A stretch of 21,156 nucleotides of DNA. Origin: a virus. Numbering within the stretch: position 1 is the first letter of the stretch; each line of letters begins with the position of its first letter. The DNA is taken from positions 1 to 21,156 of IMG/VR virus record IMGVR_UViG_3300024518_003117, one strand, 5' to 3'. Below the pieces are notes generated by a model that saw only the letters and a list, made by a program, of their open reading frames with translations, searched no databases and was not told where the DNA came from. The position numbers were made by a program, and so were the translations under genes. Of this stretch, positions 4,527 to 10,120 are shown piece after piece.

Positions 4527-5213
4527 TTATTCTTCTTTGGGTTTATTCTTGTAATATTGATCACATTTGCGCAAGAAAGCATGTTGATGCTTAACAAAGT
4601 CTCTTCCCGATACTTCAAACTTCTGAAACAAAAAATCTTTCGTGCACATTAGAACGACTCCAGACTGGATCTTGGTCCCGTATACCTGGTTATGGGCCAT
4701 TGTATATGCCCCTAGCTGTTCAAAATAATCTAAAATCCATTCACGTCTCTTTGGTTTATTGCTTTGCTTGAAGTCAACAATAGCCGGTTGACCATCATAG
4801 ATTCCTACAACGTCAGTTGCGCCTGCGTACAGGTCCGGGTAATATAATGTTGTCTCAAGGCCCCACAACTCTTCCAGGTCCCCGAGCCCTGATTCTATGA
4901 TTCTATGCGCCATCTTTTCTGCATGCTGACCCAGGGGTGTTAGGTCTTTATAACCCTTTCCATCTAGGTAGTGTTCAAGATAGGTATGCATTGCTGTCCC
5001 TCTTGCTGCAGCAAGATCTCTCACTTCATCAGCAGCCTTTGCACCCAGTCTCGCTTTCCAGGCATCAAGGGACGCCTTCTTCTCCGGAGACTGACACGCT
5101 GACAAGATAGTCGTCACACTTGGTAACTTATTACCACCTATATCATAATGCCTGCCACCATTTATAACTGACCGCATAGACTTAGGATATTGGTATAATT
5201 TATTTATTTTCAT
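4527..5213 (-). CDS. RecB/Cas4-type PD-(D/E)XK exonuclease
   Basis: 228 aa. The motifs of this family appear in order: RGTAMHTYLE (71-80, catalytic His76), GATDVVG (131-137, Asp134), VDFKQ (146-150, Asp147 and Lys149) and QLGAY (166-170, the Q-motif with Tyr). This is the RecB/Cas4/MGME1-like group, which degrades DNA ends using Mg2+. In a phage it would process ends in recombination, break down host DNA, or remove flaps in replication. The start is fixed by GGAG in the end of the preceding gene, whose TAA abuts this ATG (TAAATG). It is the last gene of the operon that begins near 8118, and its stop is in the repeat-rich control region. Confidence 0.85.
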   Translation of the reverse strand: MKINKLYQYPKSMRSVINGGRHYDIGGNKLPSVTTILSACQSPEKKASLDAWKARLGAKAADEVRDLAAARGTAMHTYLEHYLDGKGYKDLTPLGQHAEKMAHRIIESGLGDLEELWGLETTLYYPDLYAGATDVVGIYDGQPAIVDFKQSNKPKRREWILDYFEQLGAYTMAHNQVYGTKIQSGVVLMCTKDFLFQKFEVSGRDFVKHQHAFLRKCDQYYKNKPKEE

Positions 5214-5351
5214 TTATTCTCCATAGCCGTCTATTGCTCTTGGGTGAAATTTCTTTCTGCTATATAATTTTTTACTCTTAACAATCCTTTGATACCAGTT
5301 TCTAAGCTGACGTACAAGAGGATTTCTTTTTTTATTAAATTTTTTTACCAT
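5214..5351 (-). CDS. Small basic phage protein (45 aa)
   Basis: Translated by hand: starts MVKKFNKKRNPLVRQLRNW and ends FHPRAIDGYGE, with 15 Lys/Arg and few acidic residues. The ATG at 5351 overlaps the preceding gene by 17 nt and the stop abuts the exonuclease ATG, which argues for a real, coupled gene. The RNP...SKK.Y.RKK pattern is like short basic proteins common in phage genomes, whose roles are unknown to me; nucleic-acid binding is a reasonable guess from charge alone. Confidence 0.65.
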   Translation of the reverse strand: MVKKFNKKRNPLVRQLRNWYQRIVKSKKLYSRKKFHPRAIDGYGE

Positions 5352-5517
5352 CTTTAATACTATGCGTAACTGCTCTTCCTTTCTTATTGTCATAAGACAA
5401 GAAACCTGTCCATTTTGGGTTTGGAGTGACTAAAGATTTTAGTAATTTTTTAAAAGACATTGATTCTTTTTCTTCCTCAGGCTTACCATCTTCAGTAACT
5501 TTAAATTTATATTTCAT
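5335..5517 (-). CDS. Small hypothetical protein (60 aa)
   Basis: MKYKFKVTEDGKPEEEKESM opens the protein, followed by a basic helix (SFKKLLKSLV) and a C-terminal beta-like part with GFLSYDNKKGRAVTHS. No domain is recognised. Its ATG overlaps the stop of the 111-aa gene as ATGA, and its end overlaps the 45-aa gene, so it sits within a translationally coupled chain that leads to the exonuclease. Confidence 0.65.
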   Translation of the reverse strand: MKYKFKVTEDGKPEEEKESMSFKKLLKSLVTPNPKWTGFLSYDNKKGRAVTHSIKDGKKI

Positions 5518-5849
5518 GGTTTTTTAGATTCATTCTCATAAGACATATCTGTTGCATGTTCTTTACGTCTTTTGTAAGTTCTTTTATGAATACTTTCCTG
5601 TAAATCTTTACTAAAGCTTGCTAACGGTTTCGTCCTTTCCCTTGTTTGTCGTTTAGATTCCTTGTAAGATTCTTCTAACTCTTTTTTCTCCCTCTCGGCT
5701 TGATCTAAGAAATCTTTAGAGATAAAACTTTCTTCAACATTAATAACTGTTCCCTCGAGATTTTTTTTAAAAATTTCATCATAATTTTTTCGGTACAGAT
5801 CATCTGAAGGTCTGGATTTACCATCCCAATTATTTTTTTTTGTAGCCAT
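5514..5849 (-). CDS. Charged hypothetical protein (111 aa)
   Basis: The ATG at 5849 follows CAGGGACAAGGGG, which supports this start. The protein is highly charged; residues 50-70 (LDQAEREKKELEESYKESKR) should form a long helix or coiled coil, and the C-terminus is rich in Lys, Arg and Glu. No signal peptide, membrane segment or metal site is present. A scaffold or nucleic-acid partner role would be speculation. It overlaps the preceding 37-aa ORF by 20 nt and the next gene by 4 nt. Confidence 0.65.
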   Translation of the reverse strand: MATKKNNWDGKSRPSDDLYRKNYDEIFKKNLEGTVINVEESFISKDFLDQAEREKKELEESYKESKRQTRERTKPLASFSKDLQESIHKRTYKRRKEHATDMSYENESKKP

Positions 5850-5943
5850 ACCCCTTGTCCCTGTTGCAGTATAATTTTTGCCATGACCATGAATTCAAGG
5901 ATGATGAATAATGGTAAATTTTTTCTAAAAAATATTTAATCAT
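5830..5943 (-). CDS. Putative 37-aa protein
   Basis: Starts MIKYFLEKIYHYSSSLNSW and ends DKGYGYKKK. It is aromatic-rich with a basic tail. The only upstream ribosome-like sequence is a weak AAAGAG. It fills an otherwise empty gap and overlaps the next gene by 20 nt, in keeping with the packing style here, but I have no homologue in mind. Confidence 0.45.
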   Translation of the reverse strand: MIKYFLEKIYHYSSSLNSWSWQKLYCNRDKGYGYKKK

Positions 5944-5984
5944 TTTACACTCTTTTTATTTTCCCATATATTATTACTATATCA

Positions 5985-6146
5985 TCAATCATTTTCCTCC
6001 TTTTTAATTTGTGTCCAGGTTCCACTATATACCCATCTTCGTTTTTGAACAGGATAACCATTATCCTTACACCATTTATCAGCAAAGTATTCGATCACTT
6101 TAGACTCTTCACGGACCCCACCCCAGTCATTATGTTTAATTTTCAT
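5985..6146 (-). CDS. Small Trp-rich hypothetical protein (53 aa)
   Basis: Starts MKIKHNDWGGVREESKVIE and continues with YFADKWCKDNGY and RRWVYSGTWTQIKKEEND. Four Trp in 53 residues and an even mix of charges suggest a compact fold. The ATG overlaps the HNH gene stop by 4 nt (ATGA) and AAAAGG lies directly upstream. No known domain. Confidence 0.6.
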   Translation of the reverse strand: MKIKHNDWGGVREESKVIEYFADKWCKDNGYPVQKRRWVYSGTWTQIKKEEND

Positions 6147-6712
6147 CCTTTTATAATCCCCTGTAGCACCATATTATGATATTTATCCTCCATGGTATCT
6201 GGACGTTTACAAAGAGATCCTTTATTATTTTCGTGAGAAGTTCCCCACTTCAGATTCTCAATAAGAAAGTTTGTTTTGTCATCATTACGGTGCATAACAT
6301 TTTTCTTTTCTTCTGGATTAGGGATATAAGCCAAAGCTATTATTCTATGAATCGTACCATCCCAACATGCCTCGACGCCATTTTGGTCTTTGAATCCCAA
6401 CTGAAAAGTTATTCTAGGATAACCACTTTTAAAGTCACAATTAAGTTGTGATTTATCACGGCTCCTACCTCTGCTCTTTTTTCCATGTTCTGTGTATTTA
6501 ATTCTTTTAACACAAGGCCATATTTTTTTTTGATATATAGGAAAAGTATTGGGGACCCCATAAAAAGGATGAGAACCTCCCGATGGATAAATTATATAAG
6601 TATCTTTTGGTATGTTTTGATCTGTTATAACTTCTTCTAATTTTTTAGGTTTTAAACCATTTGGATCTATAAATATTTCTTCTGGTTCAGGAAAAAAAGA
6701 TGTTTGGATCAT
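6143..6712 (-). CDS. HNH endonuclease (HNH_3-type, homing-endonuclease-like)
   Basis: 189 aa. The catalytic core lies in the C-terminal half: DGTIHRIIALAYIPNP (118-133), then NVMHRNDDKTNFLIENLKW (138-156) and GTSHENNKG. This is the HxxxAxAFIPNP...VxHxNxxxxxNxxxNL.W.T..eN pattern of HNH_3 proteins, with His122, His141 and Asn152 as metal and catalytic candidates. Such genes are often free-standing homing endonucleases that cut related phages without the gene. The N-terminal 115 residues include a strand-rich region (YPRITFQLGF) that may bind DNA. It overlaps both neighbours by 4 nt, so it is fully integrated in the operon, which argues for regular expression. Confidence 0.8.
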   Translation of the reverse strand: MIQTSFFPEPEEIFIDPNGLKPKKLEEVITDQNIPKDTYIIYPSGGSHPFYGVPNTFPIYQKKIWPCVKRIKYTEHGKKSRGRSRDKSQLNCDFKSGYPRITFQLGFKDQNGVEACWDGTIHRIIALAYIPNPEEKKNVMHRNDDKTNFLIENLKWGTSHENNKGSLCKRPDTMEDKYHNMVLQGIIKG

Positions 6713-6903
6713 TTCCTAACCGTGATTGTCCATGGGGCATTAGCTGTCCGGAGCCCATCTTTACTCTCATCCCAGTATCTTTTACAAAGATTGCCTGAGC
6801 CTGCTATGAATTCATGTTGTTTTTCAGAGTGCGGATTATAAGGTCTTTTAATTTTCTTGCCATCAGACTTTGAAAAATAATTTATAAAATATTTATTGGT
6901 CAT
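6709..6903 (-). CDS. Small hypothetical protein (64 aa)
   Basis: MTNKYFINYFSKSDGKKIKR leads to a C-terminal part with GSGNLCKRYWDESKDGLRTA and a final APWTITVRK. It is basic with a single Cys. No domain is recognised. It overlaps the 27-aa membrane peptide gene and the HNH gene by 4 nt each, so its translation is probably coupled to both. Confidence 0.6.
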   Translation of the reverse strand: MTNKYFINYFSKSDGKKIKRPYNPHSEKQHEFIAGSGNLCKRYWDESKDGLRTANAPWTITVRK

Positions 6904-6983
6904 AGTACCACCACCAGCATGTAGACACTAAATAATGTAACCAATGTTAGTGTTCCAAATATAATTATAAAAATTTTATTCAT
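6900..6983 (-). CDS. 27-aa single-pass membrane peptide
   Basis: Starts MNKIFIIIFGTLTLVTLFSV; nearly the whole peptide is one hydrophobic helix with Lys3 near the N-terminus. The ATG follows AAAAGGAAT and overlaps the LAGLIDADG gene stop by 4 nt, and its own TGA overlaps the next ATG by 4 nt. This double coupling supports translation despite the size. The role is unknown; tiny phage membrane peptides can act as holins, antiholins or exclusion factors. Confidence 0.55.
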   Translation of the reverse strand: MNKIFIIIFGTLTLVTLFSVYMLVVVL

Positions 6984-7411
6984 ATTCCTTTTCTTTGTCT
7001 CTCTCGTTCTAGTGCTAGATCAATTACGTTATCCCCAAGGTCTTGAATATCGGGTTCATAGTGATCTATAATTTGTTCTATCTTATGTAATTTAACAACC
7101 GCATGTGGCCATAATAACTTACATACATATAAGGCATCTCTATGAGAACATTGCCAACGATATTGTTTTTTCCAGTTCTTAGCATAAGGTTTTAAAAATC
7201 TACGTTCCTTCAAAGTGCCACACCCCAAAGTCTCATGAACTAATTCCATAATATTTTTATCCGTCATGGACATTTCCATTCTTATCTTCCACACCTTAGT
7301 TGGATTTTTTCTAGTTTTTCTTTTTTCCATTAGTTGTTTATAATAGATACTGCCTTCCCCATCAAAGAGTCCGGCTATGTAAGATATATCTAATTTTAAA
7401 TTAGTGTTCAT
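6980..7411 (-). CDS. LAGLIDADG-type endonuclease
   Basis: 143 aa with one LAGLIDADG motif at 12-20 (IAGLFDGEG, catalytic acid probably Glu19) followed by a SIYYK strand, as in single-motif enzymes that act as homodimers. The rest has the usual DNA-contacting basic strands (ERRFLKPYAKNWKKQYRWQ near 69-87) and a helical C-terminus. These enzymes make site-specific double-strand breaks. It is free-standing: the flanking genes are continuous and overlap it by 4 nt on both sides, so there is no sign of an intron or intein. A domesticated DNA-binding role is possible. Confidence 0.8.
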   Translation of the reverse strand: MNTNLKLDISYIAGLFDGEGSIYYKQLMEKRKTRKNPTKVWKIRMEMSMTDKNIMELVHETLGCGTLKERRFLKPYAKNWKKQYRWQCSHRDALYVCKLLWPHAVVKLHKIEQIIDHYEPDIQDLGDNVIDLALERERQRKGI

Positions 7412-7632
7412 TTTTTCATCATTATTCTTAAGTTTGAATTTTCTTCAGCAAGTCTATCAATATCTTTTTTAAGAGTCTGCACTTGAAACTCTAAATCTAA
7501 TATAGCCCCACCTGCTTCCCTGCATTTCTTCTGCATGTATTCTTTTTGTTTAGTTAACATCTCAATTTGAAGTGTCAAATCCTCAGGTCCCCTATCCTCT
7601 ACGATCCTTTTCATATCCTCATCGATCAGCAT
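7408..7632 (-). CDS. Coiled-coil protein (74 aa)
   Basis: From about residue 15 to the end the protein is a predicted coiled coil, with heptad-spaced Leu/Ile/Met (TLQIEMLTKQKEYMQKKC, then LDLEFQVQTLKKDIDRL). There is one Cys and no membrane segment. The ATG at 7632 has GGAAAG upstream; an internal ATG at 7614 is an alternative. It overlaps the lipoprotein-like gene by 14 nt and the endonuclease by 4 nt. Function unknown. Confidence 0.6.
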   Translation of the reverse strand: MLIDEDMKRIVEDRGPEDLTLQIEMLTKQKEYMQKKCREAGGAILDLEFQVQTLKKDIDRLAEENSNLRIMMKK

Positions 7633-7837
7633 TATTTCTTTCCTTTAAGTTGTGATAGATATGTGTTTTAATATCCTTTTCTGTACTTATAATAGTTAGA
7701 AAATCCATACCACTATAAGCTTTTGCATAAGCGTTATGGCTTATGGCAATTCCTGTGCCCGAACTCAACATAGCAAACTCAGTGCAAGCGGTGCAAACCG
7801 TCAGAATCAACAATAATATCGTCAACTTTATCCGCAT
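7619..7837 (-). CDS. Putative lipoprotein or exported small protein (72 aa)
   Basis: The ATG at 7837 is chosen over the open frame upstream because AAGGAG stands 6 nt before it. Residues 1-18 are a typical export signal: MRIK, a hydrophobic run (LTILLLILTV) and CTAC, with Cys18 as a lipid-attachment candidate; the -3 residue is Cys rather than Leu, so the lipobox is not perfect. The mature part is small and polar. In a phage such a product would sit in the host envelope, perhaps in superinfection exclusion or lysis. It shares 59 nt with the preceding gene in another frame. Confidence 0.6.
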   Translation of the reverse strand: MRIKLTILLLILTVCTACTEFAMLSSGTGIAISHNAYAKAYSGMDFLTIISTEKDIKTHIYHNLKERNNADR

Positions 7838-7967
7838 CAATTTCTCCTTGGCTATCGCATACTCCACATTGGGCAGTAACTTCTTCTTTTGTTAATTTAT
7901 AAGGTACTCTGATGTAACCATTTCCCTTACAAGCTGGACAAATTATTTTAAGCTTTGGCTTTGCCAT
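7779..7967 (-). CDS. DnaJ-type zinc-finger protein (62 aa)
   Basis: The sequence has one pair of CxxC motifs in DnaJ cysteine-rich style: CPACKGNGY (Cys10, Cys13) and CGVCDSQGEI (Cys34, Cys37), expected to bind one Zn2+. No J-domain is present. The C-terminus is acidic (DADKVDDIIVDSD). Small DnaJ-like zinc proteins of this kind occur in many phages, with unknown roles. The ATG at 7967 lies inside the last codons of the RHH gene, and its 3' part overlaps the lipoprotein gene by 59 nt. Confidence 0.7.
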   Translation of the reverse strand: MAKPKLKIICPACKGNGYIRVPYKLTKEEVTAQCGVCDSQGEIDADKVDDIIVDSDGLHRLH

Positions 7968-8118
7968 TTAATTTCCTCGCTTTCTCATTCACTAAAATAC
8001 TTATAGTTTGTGATCTACTCAAAATTGCATTTGGCACCATTACTTTTCTTATCTTATCTATTAAATCATAATCTACATGCTTTAAAGATACATTTTTATA
8101 TTTTGTTATATCCGTCAT
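7948..8118 (-). CDS. Ribbon-helix-helix-like small DNA-binding protein (56 aa)
   Basis: The protein matches the Arc/CopG pattern: a short strand (YKNVSLKHV, 7-15), a helix (YDLIDKIRKVM, 17-27), then LSRSQTISILVNEKARKL (33-50) as the second helix with the usual S-R-S-Q turn. Such proteins bind palindromic operators as dimers through the strand. It is the first gene of a long operon with its own promoter (8156-8185) and a strong site, AAAGGAAGGAG, before the ATG, which fits an autoregulator. The twin palindromes at 4199-4238 are candidate targets, by inference only. It overlaps the next gene by 20 nt. Confidence 0.65.
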   Translation of the reverse strand: MTDITKYKNVSLKHVDYDLIDKIRKVMVPNAILSRSQTISILVNEKARKLNGKAKA

Positions 8119-8155
8119 AATGATATACTCCTTCCTTTCATTAATTTAATATGGG

Positions 8156-8185
8156 ATTATTCTCATAAAATACAATAGGTGTCAA
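8156..8185 (-). promoter_or_regulatory. Promoter of the RHH-led operon
   Basis: Minus strand: TTGACA (8185-8180), 18-nt spacer, AATAAT (8161-8156). RNA would start near 8149, giving a leader of about 31 nt with AAAGGAAGGAG ahead of the ATG at 8118. Confidence 0.65.
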
Positions 8186-8192
8186 GAAAAAA

Positions 8193-8411
8193 GTGACTAA
8201 GATTATGTTAATTATGTACTTATGCAGTGGTATTCCTGGAAACCAATGTGGTGTCATCCCTACTCCAACGGTTCTATTTAATGACCATTATAGTTGTATG
8301 GTTTATGCTTATGATTACTCTCTTAATTTGATAGCGGGATTTGATAGAAAATGGGTTAATAAAACAAAAGCTTTCACTAAATTTACCTGTAAAGTTGAAC
8401 ACATTATTTAA
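8193..8411 (+). CDS. Small Cys-containing, possibly exported protein (72 aa)
   Basis: Begins with GTG at 8193, or ATG at 8205 (68 aa). The N-terminus is hydrophobic (MLIMYLCSG), then come CGVIPTP, a DHYSCMVYAYDYS segment and a final FTKFTCKVEHII. The four spaced Cys and weak hydrophobic start suggest a disulfide-bonded periplasmic product. The architecture (hydrophobic start, Cys, a ...YDC/YSC... repeat, a final KFTC near the end) recurs in small proteins of marine phages as I recall. It is an isolated plus-strand gene, back to back with the RHH operon and convergent with the next gene. No strong promoter or ribosome site was found. Confidence 0.55.
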   Translation: MTKIMLIMYLCSGIPGNQCGVIPTPTVLFNDHYSCMVYAYDYSLNLIAGFDRKWVNKTKAFTKFTCKVEHII

Positions 8412-8602
8412 TTACAAATGCATCCAAAGAATACGCTGCCATCTTTTAAAAGATGTCTGTTTATCTCTTCGTTATAATTTGTTAATTTTTCTCTTATTAT
8501 ATCACACAGATCAAGACAGTTTTTAAAAACTTCACCATCAACCATTTCTTTTGTGACTTCAATTAAATGATAGAGATCATCATGTAGAATAATTAAATCC
8601 AC
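8408..8602 (-). CDS. Small acidic helical protein (64 aa)
   Basis: Starts with GTG at 8602, whose G is also the last base of the upstream TAG; AAAGGCGG lies just before, so coupled translation is likely. The product MDLIILHDDLYHLIEVTKEM... is helical and acidic, ending in FFGCICN. No domain is recognised. Its last bases overlap the end of the plus-strand gene. Confidence 0.5.
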   Translation of the reverse strand: MDLIILHDDLYHLIEVTKEMVDGEVFKNCLDLCDIIREKLTNYNEEINRHLLKDGSVFFGCICN

Positions 8603-8781
8603 TAACCGCCTTTTGTATCATATGCTTTGGTCCCGAACTCTATTATTTTCCTGATTCCTGGTGCCTGTATCTCTAAACTTGCATAAGGTTGCCAGGCTTT
8701 TTTAATTAGATTTAATTCTAATATAAGATTGGACCATTGTTTATGGCTGATGTCTTTACTTGTTATTGTTAGTTTTTTCAT
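8602..8781 (-). CDS. Small hypothetical protein (59 aa)
   Basis: Hand translation gives MKKLTITSKDISHKQWSNLI... ending in KIIEFGTKAYDTKGG. A promoter at 8787-8815 places the transcription start at or one base from this ATG, so the message would be leaderless, and no ribosome site is visible. It is followed directly by the GTG of the next gene. The composition looks protein-like; function unknown. Confidence 0.55.
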   Translation of the reverse strand: MKKLTITSKDISHKQWSNLILELNLIKKAWQPYASLEIQAPGIRKIIEFGTKAYDTKGG

Positions 8782-8786
8782 AAATT

Positions 8787-8815
8787 AATATAGGATATTA
8801 TAAGAGGTCTGTCAA
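8787..8815 (-). promoter_or_regulatory. Internal promoter on a stop codon
   Basis: Minus strand: TTGACA (8815-8810), 17-nt spacer, TATATT (8792-8787). The -35 box contains the TGA that ends the 45-aa basic protein gene. The predicted start is at the ATG at 8781. Confidence 0.65.
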
Positions 8816-8949
8816 CCCCTGCCTTGGCCTTGATATTTCTTATGTCGATTATTTAATTTCTCTGATTTTGAACGAGATTTTTTATGTTTCCCGGGACGTT
8901 TTTTATGCTGGTCACGGGGTGCATATTCGGCGCCTTTGGCCTTCTTCAC
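8812..8949 (-). CDS. Highly basic small protein (45 aa)
   Basis: Starts with GTG at 8949 in a 4-nt GTGA overlap with the preceding zinc-ribbon gene. It reads MKKAKGAEYAPRDQHKKRPG and then KHKKSRSKSEKLNNRH, ending GQGRG, with 18 Lys/Arg/His-type charges and almost no hydrophobic residues. It is probably unstructured and nucleic-acid-binding. The Y-A-P-R...H-K.RPGKH pattern occurs in other marine-phage small proteins in my memory. It is the last gene before the internal promoter. Confidence 0.6.
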   Translation of the reverse strand: MKKAKGAEYAPRDQHKKRPGKHKKSRSKSEKLNNRHKKYQGQGRG

Positions 8950-9167
8950 TTCCAGCCTTTAACAAAAGGGACACCACCATCAGTACGTCTTGTCATGATA
9001 GGTAAATAACTGATTTTTCCATTTACATGTTGCTGTAAATCAGAACCACAATTCATACATCTAAAAAAATCGTGTGCTAAGCCAACCAAAGTTGTATAGG
9101 CATTACAAGTAGGACATTGTCCGTTAACAAGTTCTGCTTTAAATTCAAATGTTTTTTCTTTATTCAT
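8946..9167 (-). CDS. Zinc-ribbon protein (73 aa)
   Basis: Two CxxC pairs, CPTC (Cys18, Cys21) and CMNC (Cys37, Cys40), 16 residues apart, form a zinc ribbon; the second is in FFRCMNCGSDLQ, which is typical of ribbons in transcription or DNA-binding proteins. The C-terminal third is basic and aromatic. The ATG overlaps the upstream stop by one base (TAATG). Its role is unknown; a regulator or accessory of the replication operon is possible. Confidence 0.65.
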   Translation of the reverse strand: MNKEKTFEFKAELVNGQCPTCNAYTTLVGLAHDFFRCMNCGSDLQQHVNGKISYLPIMTRRTDGGVPFVKGWK

Positions 9168-9376
9168 TACTCTAGTATAAGCTTTTTAATACTTTTTTCA
9201 CCTAAATAAATTTCTGTTTCAGCCAAAGATTTAATACAAGTATACTGTACATTTTCATTATAAACTCTGTTGGCGATTCTTTTTCCTTTTAAACACGCAG
9301 ACATACTAGGCTGTATTCTATGTTCTTTAATTTCATTATTAACCAGCATTAAAAGAGCTACTACTACCTCAGTCAT
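9167..9376 (-). CDS. Small protein with export-like start and two Cys (69 aa)
   Basis: The start MTEVVVALLMLV is a short hydrophobic helix, followed by EIKEHRIQPSMSACLKGKRI and VQYTCIKSLAE. The two Cys could form a disulfide in the periplasm. The layout (hydrophobic start, CLxGKRxA, then VQYxCIKSxAE) is familiar from small marine-phage proteins of unknown role. It is coupled by TAATG on both sides. Confidence 0.55.
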   Translation of the reverse strand: MTEVVVALLMLVNNEIKEHRIQPSMSACLKGKRIANRVYNENVQYTCIKSLAETEIYLGEKSIKKLILE

Positions 9377-9561
9377 TAACTAAGTCCCCACCATATTAAA
9401 GCTAATGGTATAACAATATGTTCAAAAATTTCATACAAACAAATAAAAACTAATAGCCATGTAAATAAAATACTAGTTTTAGATTTTAGAGTTAGATACT
9501 CAAACAATCTTACATGCCAAGTGGTAATTTTTTCTGTAATTTTTAATAATTTTTCTTTCAT
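9376..9561 (-). CDS. Small membrane protein (61 aa)
   Basis: A basic, helical N-terminus (MKEKLLKITEKITTWH) is followed by a long hydrophobic part from about residue 29 (TSILFTWLLVFICLYEIF, then IVIPLALIWWG), which could span the membrane once or twice. It lies between the coiled-coil membrane protein and the two-Cys protein. A holin-type or envelope role fits but is not shown. Confidence 0.6.
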   Translation of the reverse strand: MKEKLLKITEKITTWHVRLFEYLTLKSKTSILFTWLLVFICLYEIFEHIVIPLALIWWGLS

Positions 9562-9962
9562 TAATGCTCTTTGCTATTACCATTACTTCTTACTTTGTCT
9601 TTAAGAATTTCTATCCCTGTTAAAATTTTATCTACATCTTTTTGTAGTCTTAAAATATTAACTGCATTGTGTCTTGATTCTTTAATTTCTAGCTGGATGT
9701 ACTCCACGTCAGATAATAAACTTTCGATCAACAAAAATTGCTCAGAATCTGCGGGCAAACTTCCTAATTCTCCCCGAGGCCATTTGATGGAAAATTCAAC
9801 TGCTTGATCTAAATCTTTTTTCATTAAAACATTGTCATTCTCTATTGAGTTGATCCGTTCAATGATTCCAAAATATGCCCAGACGCCGATAGCCACTGCG
9901 GCCAAAATTGAAAGGAGGTTTCTCATCGGCATAGAAATTGCCGTGTTATCTGATACTCTCAT
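9561..9962 (-). CDS. Membrane-anchored coiled-coil protein, possible inner-membrane spanin
   Basis: 133 aa. An N-terminal transmembrane helix (NLLSILAAVAIGVWAYFGII, about 15-34) is followed by coiled-coil segments (RINSIENDNVLMKKDLDQAV near 36-55; a second from about 87 to 125). In between lies a short loop with WPRGELGSLPADSEQ. N-in/C-out topology with a periplasmic coiled coil is the layout of Rz-like i-spanins. The gene directly upstream encodes a 52-aa lipoprotein, the usual partner. The same layout is also seen in virion or assembly proteins, so the spanin call is inference. Coupled to both neighbours by TAATG. Confidence 0.55.
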   Translation of the reverse strand: MRVSDNTAISMPMRNLLSILAAVAIGVWAYFGIIERINSIENDNVLMKKDLDQAVEFSIKWPRGELGSLPADSEQFLLIESLLSDVEYIQLEIKESRHNAVNILRLQKDVDKILTGIEILKDKVRSNGNSKEH

Positions 9963-10120
9963 TAGTTACAGTTATCTTTGCTTAAGTCTACCGGTATTTC
10001 TTTTGTAAACCAAATCCAAGAAGATAGTTTAGTTCCATCTTGTGTGTAAGTACATCTAGGTCCTACTGCAACACACGAAGTAAATGCAAGTAGTGATAGT
10101 ATTAATAGTAATTTTTTCAT
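9962..10120 (-). CDS. 52-aa lipoprotein, possible outer-membrane spanin
   Basis: Starts MKKLLLILSLLAFTSC, a clean type II signal peptide with Cys16 as lipidation site. The mature part is 37 residues with two further Cys, ending in PVDLSKDNCN. Tiny outer-membrane lipoproteins next to a membrane-anchored coiled-coil protein are typical of spanin pairs that fuse the membranes at the end of lysis. The mature part has only one Pro, unlike the Pro-rich Rz1 proteins, so other envelope roles remain possible. TAATG coupling at both ends. Confidence 0.65.
   Translation of the reverse strand: MKKLLLILSLLAFTSCVAVGPRCTYTQDGTKLSSWIWFTKEIPVDLSKDNCN

Noticed and set aside
4446-4652. Plus-strand 68-codon frame with a hydrophobic stretch
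   Set aside because: It begins inside the TTGTANC(C) repeats, has no ribosome site and lies antisense to the exonuclease C-terminus; its membrane-like look comes from the AT-rich reverse strand.
5945-5992. 15-codon minus-strand ORF (MIDDIVIIYGKIKRV) behind a perfect AAGGAGG
   Set aside because: The ribosome site is only 3 nt from the ATG and lies in Lys-Glu codons of the gene before it. It may help re-initiation at 5943, but there is too little to call a gene.
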